Below, one piece after another: positions 28,011 to 36,800 of a stretch of 64,000 bases of DNA. Location of the stretch: assembly GCA_947500525.1 (NCBI GenBank), contig CANMSH010000002.1:186001-250000 (forward strand), in the 5' to 3' direction. The DNA comes from an uncultured Flavobacteriaceae bacterium (GTDB lineage Bacteria > Bacteroidota > Bacteroidia > Flavobacteriales > Flavobacteriaceae). The notes under the pieces are model-generated. The model was given only the letters and a program-made list of their open reading frames with translations. It searched no databases and was not told where the DNA came from. Positions within the stretch are counted from its first letter, which is position 1. Each line of letters opens with the position of its first letter. A program made the position numbers and the translations under genes.

Positions 28011-28502
28011 TTAAAACTTTAACAAATCTTTATCACTCTCTTTGTTAAGGATGAATGACTTCTTTTTATTGTTGATATTCAGTTTGACAATGTTTTGCTG
28101 CTCATCAAAATCATCTATCAAAATTCTGTTTTGAATTTTTATTGATTTTATCTGTTCTATATTTTCAATTTCTGCAAAAAGGTACACAACATCGTTATCA
28201 TACTTTCTACCTAAATAAGTAAAAGAAACAAGCGTTTCATTAATAGTGACCTTTAATAATGAACTCAAATATGTTTTTACATATGCATTGGTATCCTCGA
28301 GTTCATCTTTTGTAGCTAATTCAAATGATTTCTTATATTTTGTATTTAATGCTGTTTCTAAATCATCAATAAAAATACGAGTCGTTATTTGAACAGATTT
28401 TGATTCCTGAATATAATCAACTTTGGTGAGGCTCAAATAATACTTATGTGATTGAAATGCAAATAGCGGTAGTAATAAGAGTAATAGGCAATACTTTCTC
28501 AT
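28011..28502 (-). CDS. DUF6702 family secreted protein
   Basis: A 163-residue protein with a signal peptide (CLLLLLLPLFAFQSH) and the family's opening HKYYLSLTKVDYIQESKSVQITTRIFIDD split across a beta-rich domain. Function is unknown. It is 69 bp from both the M1 peptidase gene downstream and the CarboxypepD_reg-like gene upstream, all on the minus strand. Confidence 0.78.
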   Translation of the reverse strand: MRKYCLLLLLLPLFAFQSHKYYLSLTKVDYIQESKSVQITTRIFIDDLETALNTKYKKSFELATKDELEDTNAYVKTYLSSLLKVTINETLVSFTYLGRKYDNDVVYLFAEIENIEQIKSIKIQNRILIDDFDEQQNIVKLNINNKKKSFILNKESDKDLLKF

Positions 28503-28571
28503 AAGTTTTATTTCAAAAGGTAAATGTAAAAATTTCTAAATAGATTGTAAATTACAATGATTGTTCCAATT

Positions 28572-29354
28572 TTATTTTTTTTCCTTCAGAATTTTTAAAA
28601 AATGCGGACTTTCTTTTATAAAAATATCGATCACTTCTAAAGTTCTGTTTTTACTTAATAAATAATCGATGTTTTTATCATCACAAAATTGGATAAAATT
28701 ATCAATTTCTTTTAATGGAATTTTAAGCGTTTTGGTAAAGAAATTATCTGTGAGCCTAATTCGAATATTTTGACGCTCCTGCTTTTCAATAGCTTCAATT
28801 TTATCTCTTTGTAATAAGCTTGCTAATTTCCGATCTTTTTTTCTATCACCCGAAATAATATAATATAAATTATCGATACCACCTGCGCCACCAATAAAAG
28901 AGTATAATATAGTTAGAGGTAAACTTGCTTTGCTGTGAGCATTTAGTCGGTTCTCTAAGTTAGTCAATGGCTTTTTATTGGCATTTGGCAATCCCAAATC
29001 TCCAGCAATATTTCGCCGTTTTTCTATGGTTACTTCATCAAGTGAATAAATTTCTTTTTCTAATGTAATAAGTATATTTAAAGATTTGATATGCATATTG
29101 TTAATATGTATTACTTTATTTTTATATTTAATAGAGGAGATTAATAATTCATCATTCTCTTTTACCGAGATTCTGAAGTTTCCATTGCTATTACTTGTGG
29201 TAGCTTTTTTGGAAGTTTTGTTTATTATATGAATGTTTTCTAAAGCAATAGAATCTCCAGAAATTTTTCCAGAAATCTCTACTCGTTTAAGTTGAGCAGA
29301 CATTTTAAAGCAGAAAAAGGTGAGAAGAATACCTAAAGCAAGATTACTTTTCAT
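28572..29354 (-). CDS. CarboxypepD_reg-like domain protein, paralogue 3 of 3
   Basis: A 260-residue secreted protein with signal peptide (about 1-20), a carboxypeptidase-like regulatory beta-sandwich (about 22-105) and a charged helical C-terminal part. The C-terminal part has the block FFTKTLKIPLKEIDNFIQFC shared with the next two genes. The mid region GLPNANKKPL is nearly identical to that of paralogue 2. It overlaps paralogue 2 by 11 bp. Role unknown; the domain often appears in T9SS- or TonB-related surface proteins. Confidence 0.75.
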   Translation of the reverse strand: MKSNLALGILLTFFCFKMSAQLKRVEISGKISGDSIALENIHIINKTSKKATTSNSNGNFRISVKENDELLISSIKYKNKVIHINNMHIKSLNILITLEKEIYSLDEVTIEKRRNIAGDLGLPNANKKPLTNLENRLNAHSKASLPLTILYSFIGGAGGIDNLYYIISGDRKKDRKLASLLQRDKIEAIEKQERQNIRIRLTDNFFTKTLKIPLKEIDNFIQFCDDKNIDYLLSKNRTLEVIDIFIKESPHFLKILKEKK

Positions 29355-30123
29355 GTTGTAATTTAGTTAAATATATGTTGCTTTGTTGTACCATGAATTC
29401 GATGGTTTCAAGTTTAATACCATTTACTGTATTTGCGAAGGCCTTATTAGATAGACAAAAGACAATAAAATCATCTATGTTTTCGGCTCTTATTTTTAAT
29501 GTTTGTTTAAAAAATGAATCCCTTAAGTGTTTTCTAATCTTTTCAACTTTGAGTGCTTGATTTTTTTCATAGATATCTCTTGCGCGTAATTCTTTCAATT
29601 TTCTATCTTTCTTTCTCTTAGCAGAAGTGATATAATAAATATCATTTATACTGCCCGTTTCATTTAATAGGATACCTAAAAATACTCTTGCAATGCTAGC
29701 TTTTGAATGGTAATTTAATTTACTATCTAACTTATTTAAAGGCTTTTTTCCTGCATTAGGCAAACCTAGATTTTTCGCAATGTCTTGAGACTTTTTTATG
29801 GTAATCTCATCAAGAGAATTTATTTCTTTTTCTAATTGAATAATTAGTTTTAATTTATTGATTTCAAATGAATTAATTATAATTACTTTATTTTTAAATT
29901 GAATACTTGAAAATAACAATTCGTCGTTTTCTTTCACATAAATATGAAAGACACCGTCGCTATCACTTACTGTAGCTTTTCTTGTAGTTTTGTTTATAAT
30001 ATGAACATTTTCTATTACTATAGAATCATTGAAAATTTGGCCCTTGATAAGGGTGCGTTCTTCTTGTGACGAAACTTTAAAGCAAAAAAGTATCAGGAAG
30101 GAAATAGAGACTTTAATTTTCAT
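29344..30123 (-). CDS. CarboxypepD_reg-like domain protein, paralogue 2 of 3
   Basis: A 259-residue secreted protein of the same build as its neighbours: signal peptide, regulatory-like beta domain (GQIFNDSIVIENVHIINKTT), GLPNAGKKPL mid motif, and the FFKQTLKIRAENIDDFIVFC block near residues 205-225. It overlaps both flanking paralogues by 11 bp at an ATGAAAATTAA or ATGAAAAGTAA junction, which fits tandem duplication and translational coupling. No function is known. Confidence 0.75.
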   Translation of the reverse strand: MKIKVSISFLILFCFKVSSQEERTLIKGQIFNDSIVIENVHIINKTTRKATVSDSDGVFHIYVKENDELLFSSIQFKNKVIIINSFEINKLKLIIQLEKEINSLDEITIKKSQDIAKNLGLPNAGKKPLNKLDSKLNYHSKASIARVFLGILLNETGSINDIYYITSAKRKKDRKLKELRARDIYEKNQALKVEKIRKHLRDSFFKQTLKIRAENIDDFIVFCLSNKAFANTVNGIKLETIEFMVQQSNIYLTKLQHEK

Positions 30124-30955
30124 CTTTCAATTCTTTTAAATATAGTTTGCTCTGCTCAATTAAAATATCGATAGTTTTTAGTTTATTATTAGTTAGGTAT
30201 TTATCAATTATGCCTGTGGGTTTACAGTAGTCAATAAAGTTATCAATGTTTTTTGCCGGTATTTTTAAAGTGTTCACGAAAAAAGAATCTCCCAATTCAC
30301 TGCGGATTTGACTTGGTGCAAGGGAGGCATTCTTTTCATATTTTTTTTGTTCTCTTTTTTTATGACGTTTTTTTTGACCTATTTTAGAAGCTTCATTAAG
30401 TAATGATTTTATCCCCAAAATGGAGAGTAAACCTAATATATTTCCTTGTGCCGCTTGCTCTGTAGGATCGGTTAATTTTCTCGAATCAGGTGCTTTTTCA
30501 CGATCTATCTCATCAAAATTATCAAGAACATTCATATCAATGTTTAAAGAACCCATATCAAATGGCATGTCAATGAGTGCTGTATTCTCAGCATCATTAA
30601 CCAAGTTACCAGTAAGCTCATGTTCTTTGATGTTAACTACGTTTAATTGATTAATTTTTAATTTTAAATTAATAATGAGTTGAATTTTATTCAGATGATT
30701 CGTATCTATTTGTATTTTCTGTGATTCATATTGAATATCAGAGATAAATAAAGTGTCATTTAATTTTACTGGAATGCGAAATTCCCCATATGTATTGCTA
30801 ATCGTACCTTTACGAGAATTCAAGTTAAAAATATGAACATTCTTAACAGGTATTGAATCAGCGATAATTTTACCCAAAATGTTCTTTCTATCATCTTGAG
30901 AAAAAGAATAGAATGTGCAAAAGATAGAAAAGTATAAAAGTAGTTTTTTTAGCAT
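30113..30955 (-). CDS. CarboxypepD_reg-like domain protein, paralogue 1 of 3
   Basis: The 280-residue first gene of the three-paralogue unit and the most divergent. It keeps the signal peptide, beta domain (GKIIADSIPVKNVHIFN) and C-terminal FFVNTLKIPAKNIDNFIDYC block. It has its own insert at about residues 118-175, rich in acidic and Asn/Met residues, and lacks the GLPNA motif. It starts 137 bp from the divergent heme-protein gene. Confidence 0.75.
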   Translation of the reverse strand: MLKKLLLYFSIFCTFYSFSQDDRKNILGKIIADSIPVKNVHIFNLNSRKGTISNTYGEFRIPVKLNDTLFISDIQYESQKIQIDTNHLNKIQLIINLKLKINQLNVVNIKEHELTGNLVNDAENTALIDMPFDMGSLNIDMNVLDNFDEIDREKAPDSRKLTDPTEQAAQGNILGLLSILGIKSLLNEASKIGQKKRHKKREQKKYEKNASLAPSQIRSELGDSFFVNTLKIPAKNIDNFIDYCKPTGIIDKYLTNNKLKTIDILIEQSKLYLKELKDEN

Positions 30956-31092
30956 ATGGTCGAATAGGTGTTACAAATAAACCAAGAGAACTCACAAATA
31001 ATTATTAAAATTTGTGTAAATTTTTGTTAAAGATTTAATCGATTTTAGAGCTGATATTTTTTTTTCGTAAATTGCATTATTAATTTGCTATA

Positions 31093-31857
31093 ATGAAAAA
31101 GATAATAAACCCCGCGCAGGATATCGGTAACGATATTCAGATGTCATTTGACACACGTATAATTCAGAAGAAAAACAAAGAAATTGTTTCCTTAGAGAAA
31201 CGAGAATTGAATATAGATTCATTATTAGAATCTTTCTTTAATTTAAGCTCACATCCATGTTTAGGTGCACATTCAGTGATGAATACAAAGAATTATAAAT
31301 ATAACATTTACAGTGAATTAGGATCTGAGACTGATGCTATTGCATTGTGTAAGAACATCTATAGTTACTTAGAAGAACTTCCTCGAAATGGGTCAGCGCA
31401 GTTATATTCTTATTTTGCACTTTTTAAAAATACTGACTTTTCTTCAGAGGTAGAATTTGAGGAAAAATTGTGGGAACATTTAAATCATGTACATGCCTAT
31501 GATGTTAAAAATTTTAAATGGGATTCTAGTGTGTCGAGTAATGTTGATGATGCTAATTTTAGTTTTAGCATAGGTGAAAGAGGATTTTATATTGTAGGAA
31601 TGCACCCGCATAGCAGTCGCAAGGCGAGAAGATTCCCATATACTTTATTGGTTTTCAATTTGCATGAGCAATTTGAGACTTTGAGGAAGAAAGGGAAATA
31701 TGATAAACTCAAGAATATGATTAGAGGGAGAGATGAAAAAATAAATGGAGATATAAACCCTATGATGAATGATTTTGGAGCTATTTCAGAAGCAAGACAA
31801 TATTCTGGAAGGCGTGTAAATGAGAATTGGAAATGTCCGTTTCATGTTAAAAGTTAA
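31093..31857 (+). CDS. GntA/YcgG (YqcI) family heme-dependent N-hydroxylase-like protein
   Basis: A 254-residue protein of the YqcI/YcgG family. Family blocks are HPCLGAHSV near the N terminus, GMHPHSSRKARRFPYTLLVF, and NPMMNDFGAISEARQYSGR before a WKCPF end. One member, GntA, is a heme enzyme that N-hydroxylates a guanidino amino acid in guanitoxin synthesis. No other guanitoxin genes occur here, so the substrate is probably different. The dipeptidase gene pepE follows after 6 bp, so the pair is probably cotranscribed. Confidence 0.85.
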   Translation: MKKIINPAQDIGNDIQMSFDTRIIQKKNKEIVSLEKRELNIDSLLESFFNLSSHPCLGAHSVMNTKNYKYNIYSELGSETDAIALCKNIYSYLEELPRNGSAQLYSYFALFKNTDFSSEVEFEEKLWEHLNHVHAYDVKNFKWDSSVSSNVDDANFSFSIGERGFYIVGMHPHSSRKARRFPYTLLVFNLHEQFETLRKKGKYDKLKNMIRGRDEKINGDINPMMNDFGAISEARQYSGRRVNENWKCPFHVKS

Positions 31858-31863
31858 CTAATC

Positions 31864-32574
31864 TTGAAAAATCTTATTGTTGCAAGTACGTCTACAATTT
31901 ATGACAGTGGATATTTGGAGTATATAAAACAGGATGTGCACCAATTATTTAAGGGTGTTCAAGAAGTTCTTTTTATTCCATATGCCCGACCAAGTGGTAT
32001 TTCGCATGAAGTTTACACTGAAATTGCTGCAGAAGCATTTAAATCAATTGATATAAATATTAAGGGAATTCATTCATATGATAATCCGATAGAGGGTTTA
32101 AAAAACGCGAAAGGAATTTTCATTGGAGGAGGTAATACTTTTTTACTAGTTAATGAATTATACCGACAGAATTTATTAGACCATTTAAAGGTTAAAATAG
32201 AAGGGGGCATTCCATATTTAGGAACTAGCGCAGGAAGTAATATTTGCGGCCCTACAATGAAAAATACAAATGATATGCCCATTGTGCAACCACCAAGTTT
32301 TGATACGTTAGGTGTTATTCCCTTTAATATTAATGCACATTTTTTAGACCCTGATCCTAGTTCAAAACATAAAGGAGAAACAAGAGAAACAAGGATTAAG
32401 GAATTTCATTTTTTTAATGATACGCCAGTAATTGGTCTGCGCGAAGGTTCATGGTTAAGGGTGAAAGATAATTCAATTATTTTAAGAGGTAATCTCACTG
32501 CTCGATGGTTTGAGAAGAATAAAGCACCGGTAGAACTTAAATCTCTTACAGATATTTCACTAAATTTTATTTAA
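31864..32574 (+). CDS. pepE: Dipeptidase E (peptidase S51)
   Basis: A 236-residue cytosolic peptidase specific for Asp-Xaa dipeptides in characterised members. The nucleophile S122 is in GTSAGSN and the likely triad His in NINAHFLDP. The start is TTG at 31864 (KNLIVASTST). It follows the heme-protein gene by 6 bp and overlaps the convergent DUF4369 gene by 8 bp. The length equals that of E. coli PepE. Confidence 0.93.
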   Translation: MKNLIVASTSTIYDSGYLEYIKQDVHQLFKGVQEVLFIPYARPSGISHEVYTEIAAEAFKSIDINIKGIHSYDNPIEGLKNAKGIFIGGGNTFLLVNELYRQNLLDHLKVKIEGGIPYLGTSAGSNICGPTMKNTNDMPIVQPPSFDTLGVIPFNINAHFLDPDPSSKHKGETRETRIKEFHFFNDTPVIGLREGSWLRVKDNSIILRGNLTARWFEKNKAPVELKSLTDISLNFI

Positions 32575-33289
32575 CAGAATCTTTTTCAGAGACTTCATTT
32601 GACTCCAAAAAAGACAAAATATTTTTAGAATATTCACTTTTTTTAACCTCGTTAGAGAAGTTAGCATGAATATTTCTTATTTCATTTAAATCAATCTCTT
32701 GAATTCTCAAAAGCGATTGTAAAACAATACTTGAAACGAAAGAATTAGGGTTATTCTTAGCGTAATCAAGACTATATCTGGTATTTTCATCATTAATAGC
32801 TCTCATCTTTCTGTTTATTTCATTAATCTTTTGTAGGTCATTTTCACTTCTGGCTTTTTGTATTTGAATAAACAAGTCATTTATTTTAGAAACTATTTTC
32901 TGAGATCCATCTTTAAATTTTTGTAATTCATCATTTAATTCAGAACCTGTTATTGTCGGAGCATATAAACTATCTTTTTGAGCTGTAATTGAAATCTCTC
33001 CATTTTCTACAAGAGGAAATAATCCTCCTTTAATACTATCTATAAAGATACCCAACATTGTAGGTGATTCTAAGATGCCTTTGAATTCAAACTTATGATC
33101 GCTTGAAGTTGTTGAATCTAAAGAAATTGTAGAATTGTTTTCTTGCTTTTTTAGTACTATTTTAGTGCCATCAACTAAATCTTTAATTTCGACTTTTATA
33201 TGAAACTCGTTGTCAGCTAATTTATTAGATGTTGTATTACAAGATGTCAATAATAAGGCTAAAACAATAGTTATTTGTTTATAATGCAT
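32567..33289 (-). CDS. DUF4369 domain lipoprotein
   Basis: From the ATG at 33289 the protein begins MHYKQITIVLALLLTSC, a lipoprotein signal with lipobox LTSC (Cys17). An in-frame ATG four codons upstream is less likely. The DUF4369 domain (about 25-115) resembles the N-terminal domain of Bacteroidota thioredoxin-like lipoproteins. A helical stretch of about 100 residues follows, but no thioredoxin CxxC domain is present. It may be a stand-alone or truncated member. The C terminus ends in the acidic/basic tail SEKDSVK. Function unknown. Confidence 0.75.
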   Translation of the reverse strand: MHYKQITIVLALLLTSCNTTSNKLADNEFHIKVEIKDLVDGTKIVLKKQENNSTISLDSTTSSDHKFEFKGILESPTMLGIFIDSIKGGLFPLVENGEISITAQKDSLYAPTITGSELNDELQKFKDGSQKIVSKINDLFIQIQKARSENDLQKINEINRKMRAINDENTRYSLDYAKNNPNSFVSSIVLQSLLRIQEIDLNEIRNIHANFSNEVKKSEYSKNILSFLESNEVSEKDSVK

Positions 33290-33393
33290 ACGGATCTTCA
33301 TTCTTTTTTTTGTAAAAGTAAGTAATGTTTTAAAAAGTGAGGACGCCAGTCTTATTAAAAAATTTAAATAAATTGAGGTAATGATAGTTTTCT

Positions 33394-33492
33394 ATGAAGA
33401 ATAAAGTAGTAATTAGAACTTTTTTGCTGGTTGTTTTAGTTTCAATTGGAATTGGTTTGCAGTATAAATTGAAAATAGACAAAAATGATTAG
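33394..33492 (+). CDS. Small putative membrane peptide (32 aa)
   Basis: A short frame MKNKVVIRTFLLVVLVSIGIG followed by LQYKLKIDKND. It looks like a basic N terminus, one hydrophobic helix and a charged tail. It lies in the intergenic region before the giant secreted protein and divergent from the DUF4369 gene. There is no strong ribosome-binding site and no homologue that I recognise, so it may be chance. Confidence 0.35.
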   Translation: MKNKVVIRTFLLVVLVSIGIGLQYKLKIDKND

Positions 33493-33844
33493 ATAGCATT
33501 TTGAACTAACTTTGTTTAAGTTATTAACAAATTTAATAGGTTATTAGCAATGGTAACTTGAAAAGTAAATTCTTCAGATTTTCTTTAGATTCTTATAATA
33601 TCATTGCCCCTTTCTTAACAATGAACATATAATCATACAATTTTTGTGGATTATTGACGTTAGTAAGAATACCGCTAAGAAAAGAATCAACAATTTATTT
33701 GTTATAGTACACCCTCCCTCAGCCCCAAATATGTAGAATATTTTCTTCTATATAATTGGAAATGGAATTATAATGGCTACGTTTTAATTACTATTGAGAA
33801 AAACGGACACTATAATAATATTAATATCGATTTATAATATTTAG
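33493..33844 (+). other. 352-bp intergenic leader before the giant secreted protein gene
   Basis: No frame of useful length is present. It is AT-rich, with a short C-rich patch at about 33709-33726. An imperfect 11-bp direct repeat (GTTATTAACAA at 33520-33530, GTTATTAGCAA at 33540-33550) has a 20-bp period. I found no TAnnTTTG element or terminator. The promoter of the giant gene should lie here. Confidence 0.5.
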
Positions 33845-36800
33845 ATGGCAAAAAAAATACTTTTACTCTCCTTTATCGTTTTTTCTACGTTTATTAAAAC
33901 GTTCGCATTTGAGAGTGAAACCTTTAATGGGGAGACTCCTCCAACATTATTAAATTTTAGAATATCAAATTCTGATCCTACGCGTATTTATTTTAATAGT
34001 AGCGAGGTGATTACAGCATCCAGCGTATCTGGATTTATCTTAAATGATAATTCTATTAGTAGTGTTTTTATTAATTCAAATAGTACGGAAAACCATTATT
34101 TTAAAGTTTCTGATCCGTTTAAATGGTATAGTAATAACGCTATTCGCTACGTAGGAGGAAGTAATTTTAAAAATTCGAATTCGGTTGATTTACGAAAATT
34201 TGATTTACAATACATAAAGAATAATATTGCACCACCAGAAAGTAATAGTAATACTTATTATGTTGATGCGTCAGTGTCTAGCTCAGGTGATGGTAGAAGT
34301 AAAACTGAAGCCTTCAAAACAATTAAAGAAGCAATTGATATAGCTACGGCAGGTTCAAAAATATGGGTCAAAGCAGGTAATTATGGAAGGGAAAACATTA
34401 CCTACCGAAGAAGTGGTAATGCATTAAGACCTATTTCAATTGAAGGATATAGAGAACAAGAAGGAGACATTAACTCATTGTATTACGAATATGGAGATGG
34501 TGCTTTAGATCCAAGTGAAATGCCGCTATTGGATGGTGGTAACAGAGGCAGTGGTGTGGCAATGCACTTTAGAACGAACAGTTTTATTATTCTTAAGAAC
34601 TTTCAGTTTACTAATTATCGAAACGGAATTAAGTCTCAAAGTCTTAGAGGGATAATTCTAGAGAATTTGTTGTTGAAAGATTTAGGTGATATAAATTCAA
34701 ATAAAGGAACTGGAATTCAATTTGATAGTTCTTCAAATAATGCCAGTTATAACAGGTTCAAAAATTGTTTGGTAATTAATGCCACCATCATTGGTTTTAT
34801 GGTTGCTGGACAAAATAATCTTATTGAAAACTGTAAAGCTTTTAGTAATGAAGCTAGAAATTTTAATGATATTCATGCAACAACAGACTATTACTTTACA
34901 ATAAGAGGTAACGGAAATATATTAAGAAACAATTTAGCACACAAGGATACTCAGAATGGTGCAGGACATAATGGACATGGTTTCGCTTTAAAGGCAACAG
35001 ATATGCCATGTGAATATAATTTGGTAGAATTTAATACTTCAATCAACATATATGGAGCTTATGAAGCTAGACATCCAGAAACTAAATATAATGTATTCAG
35101 AGACATAATTTCTCACGCTGATGTTCCGAATCGAAGAAGCAGTAGTGAAGGTTCTTCGGCGATTCAACTTTTAACGGGTGCAGAGGGTAATATTTTTGAG
35201 CGAGTATACGGTTACAACTTAGACGCGGCTATTCTATTTGGAGATAATACTGAGGATAATACTCATGTAGTAGGTAAAAATAATATTATAAAAAATTGTG
35301 TTTTTAACAATGTAAAAGCTGTGATAAAGGCAACAAACGTAAGCCGAGCTACATCTAGACCAGTTGGAAATAAAATTTACAATAATACATTCAATAACGC
35401 AGATTTTTTATTTAGTATTAGTAATTCATCTGATGCAATAGTGTTTTCTAATAACCAATGGGTGAATAACATTTTTAACAATGTTCGAGCTTTAAACAAT
35501 CCAAAAGAAAGTCCGTCAAGCGGATGGTCATATGAGTATAATAATTTTTCAAATGGTTTTGCCAAATTAAGTGGTACCGGAAATATTTCAGTAGATCCTA
35601 AGTTTGAAAATGAAGCTAATGCAAATTTCAATTTAAAATCAGACAGTGAGCTTATTAATGCAGGTAAGAGTGTTGATGTTATCCTTGATTATAATAAAGC
35701 TCCGAGGCCGCAAGCTGGCAATATAGATATAGGAGCTTTTGAAAAAGTAAATACTACGGTAAGTTCAATAAATTTGGTAACCGGTGAAGATAAGACTATT
35801 TGTCTAGGAGAGAAAGTCATTATTGATGCTCAAGGAGAAGGAGATTTTTTATGGAGCACAGGAGAAACAGATACTCAGATAGAAGTAAGCCCAACTGAAA
35901 CTACTGAGTATACTATCACTATTTCGAATGGAAGTGAATCAGAGACAGGTACAATACTGGTAACTGTACTTAATCTTCCATCTGTTACTTTGGGAGACGA
36001 CATCTCTTTATGTGAGACAGAAACTATAACGTTAACAGCAGAAGGAGAAGGAGATTTTTTATGGAGTACAGGTGAAACTACCTCAAGTATTGAAGTATCG
36101 CCTATAGAAACAACAACCTATTCTGTTGTGGCGAGTAATTCATGTGGGAGCTCAGTAAGTGATGAAATAGTCGTTACTATTCAGGAAAACTTTACGGTTA
36201 ATGCGGGTGCTGATATGGATATATGTGAGGGTAGTACGGTTACGCTTACCGCTACTGGTTCAGGAGATTTCTTATGGAGCACGGGAGAAACGACAGCGAG
36301 TATAGAAGTTACACCGTCGGAAACCACCGAGTATACAGTTACATCTACTTTGAATTCTTGTACAATATCAGATTCGGTTATACTAACAGTAAGTGGAGAA
36401 CCTGAAGTGACTTTAGGAGATGATATTTCTATTTGTGGTAGTAAAATGATTACGCTAACAGCAGAAGGAGAAGGAGACTTTTTATGGAGTACAGGAGAAA
36501 CTTCAGCGAGCATAGAAGTTACACCTTCTCAAACTACAACGTATACAGTTGAAGCAAGTAATTCTTGCGGTGCTACAGCAAGTGATGAAATAATAGTGAC
36601 TGTTGAAAATAATTTATCACTGTCAGCTGGTGATGACTTAGAAATATGTGAAGGAGAAACAGTGACGCTTACCGCCACTGGTTCCGGTGATTTTTTATGG
36701 AGTACAGGAGAAACTACAGCAAGTATAGATGTTAGTCCACTAGAGACTACTGAGTATACGGTAACGATGAATGTCGGCGGTTGTGAGATTGATGACAGAG

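Noticed and set aside
31093..31857. Guanitoxin biosynthesis locus
   Set aside because: Only a GntA-family protein is present; none of the other pathway enzymes can be seen nearby.
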